A stretch of DNA of 64,000 nt from Spirochaetota bacterium (GTDB lineage Bacteria; Spirochaetota; UBA4802; JAKQUI01): contig JAKQUI010000084.1 in assembly GCA_029562645.1 (NCBI GenBank), positions 1-64,000 on the forward strand. The letters run 5' to 3'. The notes under the pieces were generated by a model that was not told the origin of the DNA, did not search any database, and saw only the letters and a program-made list of their open reading frames with translations. This document shows, piece by piece, positions 34,506-43,298 of the stretch. Every line of letters begins with the position of its first letter. Within the stretch, counting starts at the first letter, position 1. The translations under genes were made by a program, and so were the position numbers.

Positions 34506-34904
34506 ATGGAAGCCTCAACAGAAAAAACCATCCATTTCCGCCTGGAAAAAAGCCAGGAGAAGCTCGTGCAATCCGACCTCATGCTGCAAAAGGGCCTCTA
34601 CAACGACGCCCTGCTCTATTCATACCTTTCGATGTTTTACGCGATTCGCGTTCTGCTCATCAATCACGAAACCGATTCGGACGACGAGGAGCGCATCATG
34701 AAGCTGGCAGAGCAATACTTCGAGCCGGCCGGGTGGGAATCGATTGACGTAATCGCGGTGCTCAAGGAATCGAAGAAATTCAAGGACTCCATAGAGAAAA
34801 CCCCGGGAATCAAGATCGGCCGCGAGGAGGCCGATCGGCTGTACCGAAACGCCGAGCAGATCCTGGCGGAAGTGAAGCGAACGGTCGCTAGCCCCGCTCG
34901 CTAA
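34506..34904 (+). CDS. HEPN-domain protein
   Basis: 132 residues, all-helical. ALLYSYLSMFYAIRVLLINHE resembles UPF0332-type HEPN proteins and carries an R-x5-H pair (RVLLINH), within the R-x4-6-H pattern of HEPN ribonucleases. No MNT nucleotidyltransferase partner is adjacent, so this may be a solo HEPN rather than a toxin-antitoxin pair. The ATG at 34506 was chosen for its conserved start (STEKTIHFRLEKSQ). Convergent with moaE, overlapping it by 17 bases. Confidence 0.7.
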   Translation: MEASTEKTIHFRLEKSQEKLVQSDLMLQKGLYNDALLYSYLSMFYAIRVLLINHETDSDDEERIMKLAEQYFEPAGWESIDVIAVLKESKKFKDSIEKTPGIKIGREEADRLYRNAEQILAEVKRTVASPAR

Positions 34905-35322
34905 TCCACATCGAGCCGTCTTCGTAGTACTCTTTTTTCCAGATGGGAACCGTCTTTTTTATGGTGTCGATGATGAAGCGCGACGCCCGGTACGCATCGT
35001 CGCGGTGCGGCGAGGAGACCGCGATGCAGATGCTCGCATCGCCGATGACGACCCGCCCCACGCGATGGACGATGGCGCAGGCGCCCACGTCCCATCTGCC
35101 GCACGCATCCTGCGCAATCTTCTCGAGCTCGCGCACGGCCATGCTGCGATACGCCTCATAGTCCAGGTGCGTGACCGCCTTGCCGTTCGAATGATTGCGC
35201 GCGCGGCCCACGAACAGGAGCGCGGCGCCGTCGGCGTCCGTGCCCGCACGTTCACACAACGCGGCGATATCGATCGGCCCGTCCTGAATGTCGATGTGAA
35301 TGCGGGGTTTTCGTTCGGACAT
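34888..35322 (-). CDS. moaE: Molybdopterin synthase catalytic subunit MoaE
   Basis: 144 residues. MoaE transfers two sulfurs from MoaD thiocarboxylate to precursor Z to make molybdopterin. Typical blocks: LLFVGRARNHSNGK, LDYEAYRSMA, HRVGRVVIGDASI and the late VPIWKKEYYEDG with catalytic Lys. It begins one base after moaD in the same direction. Only moaD/moaE of the pathway are here. Confidence 0.94.
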   Translation of the reverse strand: MSERKPRIHIDIQDGPIDIAALCERAGTDADGAALLFVGRARNHSNGKAVTHLDYEAYRSMAVRELEKIAQDACGRWDVGACAIVHRVGRVVIGDASICIAVSSPHRDDAYRASRFIIDTIKKTVPIWKKEYYEDGSMWISERG

Positions 35323-35323
35323 C

Positions 35324-35569
35324 CTAGCCCCCGCTCACCATCGGGAATATCGCCACGACGTCGTTTTCCCGCACGATCCGGTCACCCGCGGCATACTCCT
35401 CGTTCACCGCGACCAGGAGCGATTCCGCGCGCTCCATGAGTCCGGGGGCGCCGCCAAGCACCTCGCGGAGAAGCTCCGCGACGCTGCTTCCGTCGCGAAC
35501 AGATACGGTGCGCTCGTCATATCCGAGCGCATCACGCACCGACGCGAATGTCTTTATCGAAACGTTCAT
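35324..35569 (-). CDS. moaD: Molybdopterin synthase sulfur carrier MoaD
   Basis: 81 residues with a ubiquitin-like fold, ending in the obligatory GG (MVSGG), which is adenylated and thiocarboxylated. Its start overlaps the stop of the HEAT-like lipoprotein gene (ATGA) and its stop abuts moaE. Confidence 0.94.
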   Translation of the reverse strand: MNVSIKTFASVRDALGYDERTVSVRDGSSVAELLREVLGGAPGLMERAESLLVAVNEEYAAGDRIVRENDVVAIFPMVSGG

Positions 35570-36075
35570 TTGATCTTCTCCGTACCGCGCCTCGTCGGTT
35601 TCTCGACCGGGGTATTCGGGCCCGGAATCGTCGAAAGAACCTGAAGCGCGTTTTCGAGCGCTCGCTTCACGGCGGGAGTCGTTTCATGTTCCAACTGGTC
35701 GACCAGGACCGGGACCGATGCCCGGTCGTTGAGCGCCGCAATCGCCTCGATGGCCGCGATGCGCACGGGCGTCGGGCGCCGACGATTGCGCACCGCGCGC
35801 AAGAGCGAGATGCGCGCGCGCATGACATCGGCCGGATCTTTGAGCGCGCCGGATGCGACGGTCCCGATGGCTTTAAGCGCGACCGACGATGATGCGCTAT
35901 TGATGTTTGCAATGAGCCGCGTCGGATCGACGACAACCGGCTTGGCGGGCGCCACGGCGCCCGCGCGGGGCGCATGACCCGCATCGCTCCGTGCGGACGC
36001 TGATTTCCGGGTACACGACAACGGTATGAGGATAAAAAAACACGGGAACGAACAGATGATGGCGCGAATCAGCAT
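35566..36075 (-). CDS. HEAT-repeat-like lipoprotein
   Basis: 169 residues. The signal peptide ends in lipobox IPLSC. The mature part has helical repeat units typical of HEAT/PBS-lyase repeats (VRIAAIEAIAALNDRASVPVLVDQL, given here in the shortened sense: AIEAIAALNDRASVPVL). ATGA overlap with moaD means coupled translation, an odd partnership for an envelope lipoprotein. Start taken at 36075, the Met that begins the signal peptide. Confidence 0.65.
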   Translation of the reverse strand: MLIRAIICSFPCFFILIPLSCTRKSASARSDAGHAPRAGAVAPAKPVVVDPTRLIANINSASSSVALKAIGTVASGALKDPADVMRARISLLRAVRNRRRPTPVRIAAIEAIAALNDRASVPVLVDQLEHETTPAVKRALENALQVLSTIPGPNTPVEKPTRRGTEKIK

Positions 36076-36102
36076 TGCCGACGTCTCGCGGCGCACCGGC
36101 CG

Positions 36103-36396
36103 CTATGCCTTCCGTTTTCCGCGCTTGACCATGAACACATAGTGCTTCACGTAGGGCTGCAATCCCTCCGAGAAGGCGCTCAGCTCGATGCCTCCGGGGT
36201 CGCGCAACACGGCGGTGAGGCTCGACTTCGTGATGTCTTCCTCGGACGCGTCGGCGAGAATCTTCAGGCGTCGCACTACTTCGCGATCGACCGCGTCAAT
36301 GACGTACTTGTTCATCTCCGAATACAGGCGGAGCAGGTTCGTTTTTTTCTTCGACGAACGTTTCGCTTTTTCGGTCGACTTTCCTCTGGAAGTCAT
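36103..36396 (-). CDS. Small basic protein of unknown function
   Basis: 97 residues: a Lys/Arg/Ser-rich N-terminus, then a helix-rich region (VVRRLKILADASEEDITKSSL) and a basic C-terminus. No family recognised. GGAG precedes the ATG with good spacing. It is 27 bases upstream of the HEAT-like gene in the same direction, so it probably heads that operon. Confidence 0.55.
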   Translation of the reverse strand: MTSRGKSTEKAKRSSKKKTNLLRLYSEMNKYVIDAVDREVVRRLKILADASEEDITKSSLTAVLRDPGGIELSAFSEGLQPYVKHYVFMVKRGKRKA

Positions 36397-36481
36397 TCAG
36401 CCATCTCCATCGTGCAATGATCGGCGATGGTAGTGACGCCCCCTCCTATTGTAAACATATTTTTTTTTGAGTGTGATTTTT

Positions 36482-37294
36482 TTAATCCGCGGCTATTGAA
36501 TCGCCGATCTGGTTGAAGCACAGGATCACAATCATCAACACCACGGACGGCGGCACGATGATCCACGGCGCGTCGAAAAGAAACTTCGAGCCCTCCTGTA
36601 TGAGCTGCCCCCACGTCGGTATCGCGGTGACGGACGCGCTTCCGCCGAGCCCGAGAAACGTGAGCGTCGCCTCCATCATGATGCTCGTCGCGATCCCGGT
36701 GGTGATCAGGGGAACCAGCGACGGGAGCAACGCGGGAACGAGATGGCGCGTCATGATCCGCACGCGCCCCGCGCCGAGCGCACGGGCCGCCGTCACGTAG
36801 TCGAGCGAGAGAATGTCGCCCACGCGCGCGGCGGTGAATCGCGCAACGGGCGCCCAGGTGCCTGCGACGATCGCGGTCATCACCGCCCACACTCCCTCGC
36901 CGAGAACGGCGGCGAGCGCCATCGCGAGCAGAAGCGCGGGGATCGCCAGGAACACCTCGACGGTCCCGTTGAGAAGCGATCGCGCCGCGCCGCCGCTCAT
37001 TCCGATCAGCAGTCCGGCCGCAAGACCGATGATGACGCTCCCCAGCCGGGCGCCGACGCCGATGACCACGGAAATCCTCCCCGCGGCCAGCGTGCGGCTC
37101 ATAACGTCTCGGCCGAGATAATCGGCGCCGAGCAGATGCCGCGACCCCGGCGCGCACGCGCCGGCATCATCCATCGAAAACGGTGAATGCCCCGACAGAA
37201 GCTGGGGAACGAACGACGCGAGTATCACACCGGCGATGATCGCCGCATACGCCCATCGCAGCCGGGACGCTGTGCGCGGGGCCAGACGCGTCAC
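36482..37294 (-). CDS. ABC transporter permease, DppC/OppC type
   Basis: 270 residues. After the first helix comes the DppC-typical HLLGADYLGRDVMSR, then the inner-membrane EAA loop (AARALGAGRVRIMTRHLVPALLPSL) in shortened form AARALGAG, and five to six helices. The GTG at 37294 overlaps the upstream permease stop (GTGA). The family imports peptides, nickel or sugars. No ATPase or binding protein is adjacent, so the substrate cannot be inferred. Confidence 0.88.
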   Translation of the reverse strand: MTRLAPRTASRLRWAYAAIIAGVILASFVPQLLSGHSPFSMDDAGACAPGSRHLLGADYLGRDVMSRTLAAGRISVVIGVGARLGSVIIGLAAGLLIGMSGGAARSLLNGTVEVFLAIPALLLAMALAAVLGEGVWAVMTAIVAGTWAPVARFTAARVGDILSLDYVTAARALGAGRVRIMTRHLVPALLPSLVPLITTGIATSIMMEATLTFLGLGGSASVTAIPTWGQLIQEGSKFLFDAPWIIVPPSVVLMIVILCFNQIGDSIAAD

Positions 37295-38208
37295 GACTTC
37301 CCCCGCATGGTCGCGCGCTGCAGAAGATCGATCACCACGCCGATCGCGAGAAAGAGGACGGTCCCGAACAGGATGATCCCCTGCATGACGGGTATGTCGC
37401 GCTTGGCGAGCGCCGTGACCAGCGCCCGCCCAACTCCCGGCCACGCGAACACCGATTCGGTGACAACCGCACCCCCGAGATAGGCGCCGAAATCGAGCAG
37501 CACGATTACGGCCACCGGCGTGATGATGTTACGAAACGCGAAAGCGGCGACCACGCGCAGCTCGGAGAACCCGAATGCGCGCGCGGTCCGAATGTAGTGC
37601 TGCCGCAGCACCCCGATGAGCTCATTGCGCACGACCCGCAGGATGAGCGCGATGGAGCGCGAGGCGAGCGCCAGCGCCGGCAGTATGAGGTACGAGGGAT
37701 CGAGCCCCTCCTTGCCCGAGGGCGGGAGCAGCCGGAGCCAATAGGAGAACACAAGCGACAGGATGAAGCAGGTCACGAAGATGGGCGTGGAAACGCACAG
37801 GGACGAGAGCCACAGGGCAGCCCGATCGAAGATCGAGTCCCGGTAATAGGCCGCCCCCATACCGGCCGCGACGCCGACAAGGGTCGCGATGGCCATGGAG
37901 ACGAGCGCGAGCATCAGCGTCGCCGGGAAGCGCTGCAGGATGATATCGGCCACCGGCGCGCCCGAATAGATGGAGTTCCCGAGGTCCAACTGCACCAGAC
38001 GCTTCACATACACCGCATACCGGACCAGGAAGGGGTCGTCGAGGCGCAGCTCCTGCCTGATCCGCTCGATGTCGCGCGCATCGGCGTATTCCCCGGCGAT
38101 CACGATCGCGGGATCGCCGGGGATGAGATAGACCAGGGTGTGCACCACCAGGACGGCGCCCAGGAACACGAGGACGAGCGCGGCGATGCGCCGTGCCATC
38201 GCCATCAT
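37291..38208 (-). CDS. ABC transporter permease, DppB/OppB type
   Basis: 305 residues with the DppB start (RRIAALVLVFLGAVLVVHTLVYLIPGDPA, of which YLIPGDPA is the hallmark), six helices and the EAA-type loop TARAFGFSEL. I chose the double ATG at 38208 as start; the longer frame has no ribosome-binding site. Translationally coupled to the DppC-type gene. The pair lacks the other transporter parts here. Confidence 0.88.
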   Translation of the reverse strand: MMAMARRIAALVLVFLGAVLVVHTLVYLIPGDPAIVIAGEYADARDIERIRQELRLDDPFLVRYAVYVKRLVQLDLGNSIYSGAPVADIILQRFPATLMLALVSMAIATLVGVAAGMGAAYYRDSIFDRAALWLSSLCVSTPIFVTCFILSLVFSYWLRLLPPSGKEGLDPSYLILPALALASRSIALILRVVRNELIGVLRQHYIRTARAFGFSELRVVAAFAFRNIITPVAVIVLLDFGAYLGGAVVTESVFAWPGVGRALVTALAKRDIPVMQGIILFGTVLFLAIGVVIDLLQRATMRGKS

Positions 38209-38382
38209 CCTTACGCCGTTATTCGCTGATAACTGATTCGTTTTCACGGGATGTACCGACATGCGACCACGAGCGGAGGCCACCGGAAGAAAATCATGCC
38301 AACGCACACAATAGAGTAAAAAATACCGGGCGTTCTTCCGATACTATAACCAACGAAATCCGTATATACCCAGGAGTGCGCC

Positions 38383-38514
38383 ATGAAATGCTCTCGTTGC
38401 GGAACCGAGATACACAAGCTCAACCACTACTATATCCCATCGGGGGAAAGCAGCCAGGGACTCCGGTATTGCATCAAGTGCGCGAAAGAAGAGAAAATTG
38501 TAACGCTGATATAG
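38383..38514 (+). CDS. 43-residue zinc-ribbon-like protein
   Basis: MKCSRCGTEIHKL opens with one CxxC pair, and YCIKCAKEE supplies the second. The two are about 24 residues apart, the layout of a small zinc ribbon. AGGAG at 38372-38376 gives a good ribosome-binding site. It sits alone between the permease pair and the convergent glmM-like gene. Role unknown; similar mini zinc ribbons are common but uncharacterised. Confidence 0.65.
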   Translation: MKCSRCGTEIHKLNHYYIPSGESSQGLRYCIKCAKEEKIVTLI

Positions 38515-38544
38515 CCGTCGCCGCGGCGACATGCGGCGCGGGCG

Positions 38545-39903
38545 CTACTCGACCATCGCCGCGAAATGCGCGTACAAGCCCTCCGCCTGCGCCTTGGTGC
38601 GCCCCTCCGCGATGATCCTGAAGATCGGCTCGGTGTTCGATGCGCGCAGGTGCACCCACCCCCCGCGAAAGGCCTCGTCCCGCTCGAAATCGATCCGCAC
38701 GCCGTCAATGTCCGTAATTCGCTCGCCCCGGTACCGCTCCGCGAGCTGATCGAAAAACGAAGCGCCAATCGCACCCGGCCGAAACTCCACCTTGCCCTTG
38801 ATCATCGTGTAGCGGGGCAGGTCCGCGACCAGTTCCGATATCGTTTTCCCGCGCTCGGCCATCATCTCGAGGATATAGCCGATACCGACGAGGCTGTCCC
38901 GGCCCAGATGCACCTCCGGGGAAATGACGCCGCCGTTTCCCTCGCCGCCGATCCGCGCGCCGCCCCGACGCATCTCGTCCACCACGTTGATCTCGCCCAC
39001 GCGCGTCCTGACGACCGGAGCGCCGTAGCGCGCGGCCACGTCATCGACCGCCTTGGTCGTCGAGAGATTGACCACCACCCGACCCTTCTTTCGCGCGAGG
39101 AGGTGCTCCACGACCAATGCGATGGTGTTCTCCTCCCCGATGGGACGGCCGCGCTCGTCGACGATCGCGAGTCGGTCGGCGTCGGGGTCCTGGGCGAACC
39201 CGATGTGCGCCTTCGTTCGCTTCACGGCGCGGGAAAGGTCCTTCAGGTTTTCAGGGAGCGGCTCGGCTCCGCGGGGAAAGGTCCCGGTGATCGTGCAATG
39301 GACCGGATGCACCGCGCACCCGAGTTTTTTCAGAAACGTTTGCGTGATGATCGACCCCGCACCGTTTACGGAATCGAGCGCGATCGAGAATTTTTTCCGT
39401 TTGATGATTCGCTCGTTGATCACCTCACGCACGCGCGCCATGTGGATATCGCCGGCGTCGTCACGACAGGTTATGGAGCCTACTGAGTCCCAGCGACGGT
39501 ATGCCCCCGCCCGCTCCATGCGCTCAAAAAAGGAGGCGATCTCTTCAGCGTTCAAGAAGGTGCCCGTTTTATTGACCAGCTTAAAGGCGTTCCATTCAAT
39601 TGGATTGTGCGACGCGGATATGATGATCCCCCCGGCCGCCTTGAGGTGCTCCACCATCACCTGTACCGTCGGCGTGGGAACAATGCCGATGTCCACCACG
39701 TCGCATCCGGCGAGCGCGAGCACGGAGGATACGCACTGTGCGATCGCGCCGCCCGTGCAGCGGCTGTCGCGACCGACGACGACCGTGCCGCCGTTCGCAT
39801 AGGCCGCGAAGGCCGCGGCGACGCTGGTGACGAGCTCCGGGGTGAGCGACTCGCCAACGATCCCGCGGATCCCCGAAACGCTTTTCATCAAGGGCGCGCT
39901 CAT
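38545..39903 (-). CDS. Phosphoglucosamine/phosphohexose mutase (GlmM-like)
   Basis: 452 residues of the alpha-D-phosphohexomutase family. Active-site phosphoserine loop ISASHNPIEWNAFK, metal loop DPDADRLAI, sugar-binding EGNGGVI and phosphate-binding RASNTEP are all intact. It converts hexose(amine) 6-phosphate to the 1-phosphate for cell-wall or glycan precursors. The SGIRGIVGESLTPE start fits the GlmM group, but phosphomannomutase-type substrates are possible. One base downstream of secA. Confidence 0.9.
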   Translation of the reverse strand: MSAPLMKSVSGIRGIVGESLTPELVTSVAAAFAAYANGGTVVVGRDSRCTGGAIAQCVSSVLALAGCDVVDIGIVPTPTVQVMVEHLKAAGGIIISASHNPIEWNAFKLVNKTGTFLNAEEIASFFERMERAGAYRRWDSVGSITCRDDAGDIHMARVREVINERIIKRKKFSIALDSVNGAGSIITQTFLKKLGCAVHPVHCTITGTFPRGAEPLPENLKDLSRAVKRTKAHIGFAQDPDADRLAIVDERGRPIGEENTIALVVEHLLARKKGRVVVNLSTTKAVDDVAARYGAPVVRTRVGEINVVDEMRRGGARIGGEGNGGVISPEVHLGRDSLVGIGYILEMMAERGKTISELVADLPRYTMIKGKVEFRPGAIGASFFDQLAERYRGERITDIDGVRIDFERDEAFRGGWVHLRASNTEPIFRIIAEGRTKAQAEGLYAHFAAMVE

Positions 39904-39904
39904 G

Positions 39905-42655
39905 TTACCGCCTCCTGTTCCGCCTGGTCTTTTTCCGCTTCACGCCGCCCACGGTCTCGACCTCCTCGTGCCGCGCCAGATGGCGCTGCGCCGCGCGCGG
40001 GTCCTCGCCGCCAACCACGTCCATGATCCCGCCCCCGGCGCCGAATTGCTCGAGCTCGGGATGAAACTCCTGCCCGATCGACCGGAAGGCGCGCGGCTGC
40101 TCCTCGACGATGCGCTCCACCTGCACCTTGAAGAGAAACTCGATGATGTCCTGCTTGATCGAATTCATCGTCACGCCAAAGATCTGCGAGCCCTGGATCT
40201 TGTATTCCACCAGCGGATTGCGCTCGCCGTATCCCACTGTCCAGATCCCCTCGCGGAGCTCGTCCATTCCCAGCAGGTGCTCGCGCCATTTCGAGTCGAT
40301 CACCTGCAGCGATATCATCCGTTCGAGCGTGCGCATGTTCTCGGGCTCAAGCTCGCGCTCCTTTTCTCGATAGCGCTCGACAAGCCGCTCCTCGACGATG
40401 CGTACGATCTCGTCCGCCGGCAGGCGTTGCGCGCCAAAGAGCCCGGGATCGAGCTCCAGCAGGAACTTCGACCGGAGCCAGGCCACGACGGTCTCTACGC
40501 CGTTGTCGTCCTTCTCCGCGTTCCCGACAATAAACTCGATCTCCTCGCGGCACACCTCCGCGATATATCCGAGGATCTTCGCCGAGATGTCCTCGCCCTC
40601 GAGGATCTCGTTTCGCTCCCGGTAGATATATTCCCGCTGCGTGTTCATCACGTCGTCGTATTCCAGCAGGTGTTTGCGGATCTCGAAGTTGCGCCCCTCG
40701 ACCCGCTTCTGCGCGTTCTCGATCGCCCGGCTCACCATCCGGCTCTCGATCTCCTGGCCCTCCTCCATGCCCAGCCGCTGCATTACATTCGAGATGCGGT
40801 CGGAGCCGAACACGCGCATGAGGTCGTCCTCGAGCGAGAGGTAGAAGCGGGATGATCCGGGATCGCCCTGCCGGCCGGACCGGCCGCGGAGCTGATTGTC
40901 GATCCGGCGCGCCTCGTGCCGCTCCGTCCCCAGGATGTGCAGGCCGCCGGCCGACACCACCGTTTTATTGTTCTGCGTCCATTCGCGCCCCTTGCGCGCG
41001 ATCTCCTGCGCCTTGTGCTTGTCCTGCCCCAGCATCGATTCGGCGTGCGCGGCGCTTCGGTCGAAATCGCCGCCCAGCACCGCGTTCCGAAACTCGCCCC
41101 ACATCCCGGCGTCGTGCACCGCCGCGTGCGACTCGAGCTCGTCGAGGTAGGTCTTGCGTCCGCCCAGGACGATGTCGGTCCCCCGGCCGGCCATGTTGGT
41201 GGCGATGGTGACCGCGCCCGGCCGCCCCGCCTCCGCGACGATCGCGGCCTCCCGCTCGTGGAACTTCGCGTTGAGGACGTTATGCGGGACTCCCTTCGCC
41301 TTCAGGATCCGCGCGAGCTTCTCCGATCGTTCGATCGAGATGGTCCCCACCAGCACCGGCTGTCCCTTCCGGCTCAAGGTCTCGATCTCGTCCACGATCG
41401 CGTTGAACTTCTCCCGCTCGGTCCGGTAGATCCGGTCGGGGTAGTCCTTTCGGACCATCGGTTCGTTCGTGGGGACCACCACCACGTCGAGGCCGTAGAT
41501 CTTCTTGAACTCCATCGCCTCGGTGTCGGCGGTCCCGGTCATCCCGGCGAGCTTTGTGTACATGCGGAAGAAGTTCTGGAAGGTGATGGTCGCCAGCGTC
41601 TGGCTCTCGCGCGCGATGGTCACGTTCTCCTTCGCCTCGAGCGCTTGGTGGAGCCCGTCGGAATAGCGACGCCCGGGCATGAGTCGCCCGGTGAATTCGT
41701 CAACGATCACCACCTCGCCCTCCTTCACGATGTAATCGACATCGCGCTTGAAGAGGGTGTGCGCCTTGAGCGCCTGGTTCACGTGGTGAACGAGCTCGAT
41801 GTTCTGCGGGTCGTACATGTTCTCGAGCTTGAGCAATCGCTCCACGTGCTTCACGCCCGCCTCGGTCAAGAGCGCCGTCCGGTCCTTCTCGTTCACCTCG
41901 AAGTCCTGCTTCTCGATGAGGCTTGGAATGATGCGGTTGACCAGATAGTATTTCTTCGTCGATTCGTCGGTGGAGCCCGAGATGATCAGCGGCGTCCGCG
42001 CCTCGTCGATGAGGATCGAGTCAACCTCGTCAACGATCGCGTAATTCAACGGGCGCTGCACCCGCAGGCTCTTGTGCTCGACCATGTTGTCGCGCAGATA
42101 ATCGAACCCGAACTCATTGTTGGTCCCGTAGGTGATGTCGCAGGCGTACGCCTCCTGGCGCGCATAGGGGTCCATGTCGTGCTGGATGATGCCCACCGTG
42201 AGCCCGAGGCCAGTGTAAATGGGGCTCATCCACTCGGCGTCGCGTCGCGCGAGATAGTCGTTCACCGTCACCACGTGCGCCCCCTTCCCGGAGAGCGCGT
42301 TGAGGTAGACGGGCATGGTGGCCACGAGGGTTTTCCCCTCCCCCGTTTTCATCTCGGATATCTTTCCCTCGTGAAGGACCACGCCGCCCATGAGCTGCAC
42401 GTCGAAGGGGCGCATCCCCAGAGTCCGCAGCGAGGCCTCGCGCGCGAGCGCGAACGCCTCGGGAAGCAGATCGTCGAGCGTCTCGCCCCGCTCCAGGCGT
42501 CGCCGGAACTCGGCGGTCTTCGACCGCATCTCATCGAGCGAGAGCTTTTTCATGTCGGGCTCCAGCGCGTTGATCCGCTGCACCAGCGGCGTGAGCCGTT
42601 TGATGTCCCGTTCGTGCTTTGTCCCGAAGAACAAGCTCAGGATCTTGTCGACCAT
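39905..42655 (-). CDS. secA: Preprotein translocase ATPase SecA
   Basis: 916 residues. Walker [16 protein letters not shown]-type [20 protein letters not shown], the preprotein crosslinking domain, [10 protein letters not shown] in NBD2, and [21 protein letters not shown] (the arginine-finger region, quoted here as [11 protein letters not shown]). SecA drives proteins through SecYEG. The C-terminus ends in a basic tail ([11 protein letters not shown]) and lacks the CxCx8CH zinc motif found in SecB-binding SecA. Upstream of the phosphomutase and probably cotranscribed. Confidence 0.97.
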   Translation of the reverse strand: MVDKILSLFFGTKHERDIKRLTPLVQRINALEPDMKKLSLDEMRSKTAEFRRRLERGETLDDLLPEAFALAREASLRTLGMRPFDVQLMGGVVLHEGKISEMKTGEGKTLVATMPVYLNALSGKGAHVVTVNDYLARRDAEWMSPIYTGLGLTVGIIQHDMDPYARQEAYACDITYGTNNEFGFDYLRDNMVEHKSLRVQRPLNYAIVDEVDSILIDEARTPLIISGSTDESTKKYYLVNRIIPSLIEKQDFEVNEKDRTALLTEAGVKHVERLLKLENMYDPQNIELVHHVNQALKAHTLFKRDVDYIVKEGEVVIVDEFTGRLMPGRRYSDGLHQALEAKENVTIARESQTLATITFQNFFRMYTKLAGMTGTADTEAMEFKKIYGLDVVVVPTNEPMVRKDYPDRIYRTEREKFNAIVDEIETLSRKGQPVLVGTISIERSEKLARILKAKGVPHNVLNAKFHEREAAIVAEAGRPGAVTIATNMAGRGTDIVLGGRKTYLDELESHAAVHDAGMWGEFRNAVLGGDFDRSAAHAESMLGQDKHKAQEIARKGREWTQNNKTVVSAGGLHILGTERHEARRIDNQLRGRSGRQGDPGSSRFYLSLEDDLMRVFGSDRISNVMQRLGMEEGQEIESRMVSRAIENAQKRVEGRNFEIRKHLLEYDDVMNTQREYIYRERNEILEGEDISAKILGYIAEVCREEIEFIVGNAEKDDNGVETVVAWLRSKFLLELDPGLFGAQRLPADEIVRIVEERLVERYREKERELEPENMRTLERMISLQVIDSKWREHLLGMDELREGIWTVGYGERNPLVEYKIQGSQIFGVTMNSIKQDIIEFLFKVQVERIVEEQPRAFRSIGQEFHPELEQFGAGGGIMDVVGGEDPRAAQRHLARHEEVETVGGVKRKKTRRNRRR

Positions 42656-42792
42656 TGCTGTTTCCTTTGCGAAAGAGGGATTGTCCGTCGCGGACGCGCA
42701 TGGTGCGCCCCGCGGAGAATTGACTCATAGGGGAGAATGCGGACTTTTTTTTCAAGAAAAATAATGCGGGAGGCCCGGGGCGCGGGACCCGC

Positions 42793-43191
42793 TCACGAAC
42801 GGGCGAGCTTGCTCTTTATTCGTTCTTCATATTCGACGATCTCGTTTCGGAGGAGCTGCAGATCGGCGATCCGACCGTCGAGGCGATCGAGGTGCCCCGT
42901 GAGGATCTCCTGCAGACGCCCGAGCACGCGGTCGTTGGAGCGGTGGATCGACCAGATCGCCTCTAGCTCGTGCATGTCGGCAAGCGTGAGCCCCAGCACC
43001 TTGAGCCGCTTGATGAGCTTGAGGCGCCGCACGTCGTCGTCGGTGTATACGCGCTTGCCGCCCTCGAGACGGCGCACCGAGTTCATGAGGCCGATCTCCT
43101 CGTAATAGCGGATGGTGCGCTGGCTCATTCCCACGAGCCGCGCGACATCGCCGATCTGGAGTCGACTGTCAGCGTCCATTGTCATGGCCAT
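42793..43191 (-). CDS. MerR-family transcriptional regulator
   Basis: 132 residues: a winged-helix N-terminus (LQIGDVARLVGMSQRTIRYYEEIGL) and a dimerisation coiled coil. No metal-binding Cys, so it is not a metal sensor of the MerR/CueR type. MerR-type regulators without Cys (LiuR group) often control acyl-CoA metabolism. The acyl-CoA synthetase lies 108 bases upstream in the same direction, with an 18-base palindrome before it. Start among 43191, 43185 and 43179 is uncertain. Confidence 0.88.
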   Translation of the reverse strand: MAMTMDADSRLQIGDVARLVGMSQRTIRYYEEIGLMNSVRRLEGGKRVYTDDDVRRLKLIKRLKVLGLTLADMHELEAIWSIHRSNDRVLGRLQEILTGHLDRLDGRIADLQLLRNEIVEYEERIKSKLARS

Positions 43192-43298
43192 TCGATAGCC
43201 CCGCCCCGCCCGCTCCCGGGCGCAATCGCGCCGCGGGAATGGGATGGGACCGCCCGACCGCAGGTAGCATCCGGGCCGGGCGGTTGGGCATGCCGTCC

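Noticed and set aside
36482-38208. Complete peptide ABC importer operon
   Set aside because: Only the two permease genes are present; neighbouring genes are unrelated.
40916-42730. Long plus-strand open frame opposite secA
   Set aside because: Low-complexity Leu/His/Arg-rich antisense shadow of the well-conserved SecA sequence.
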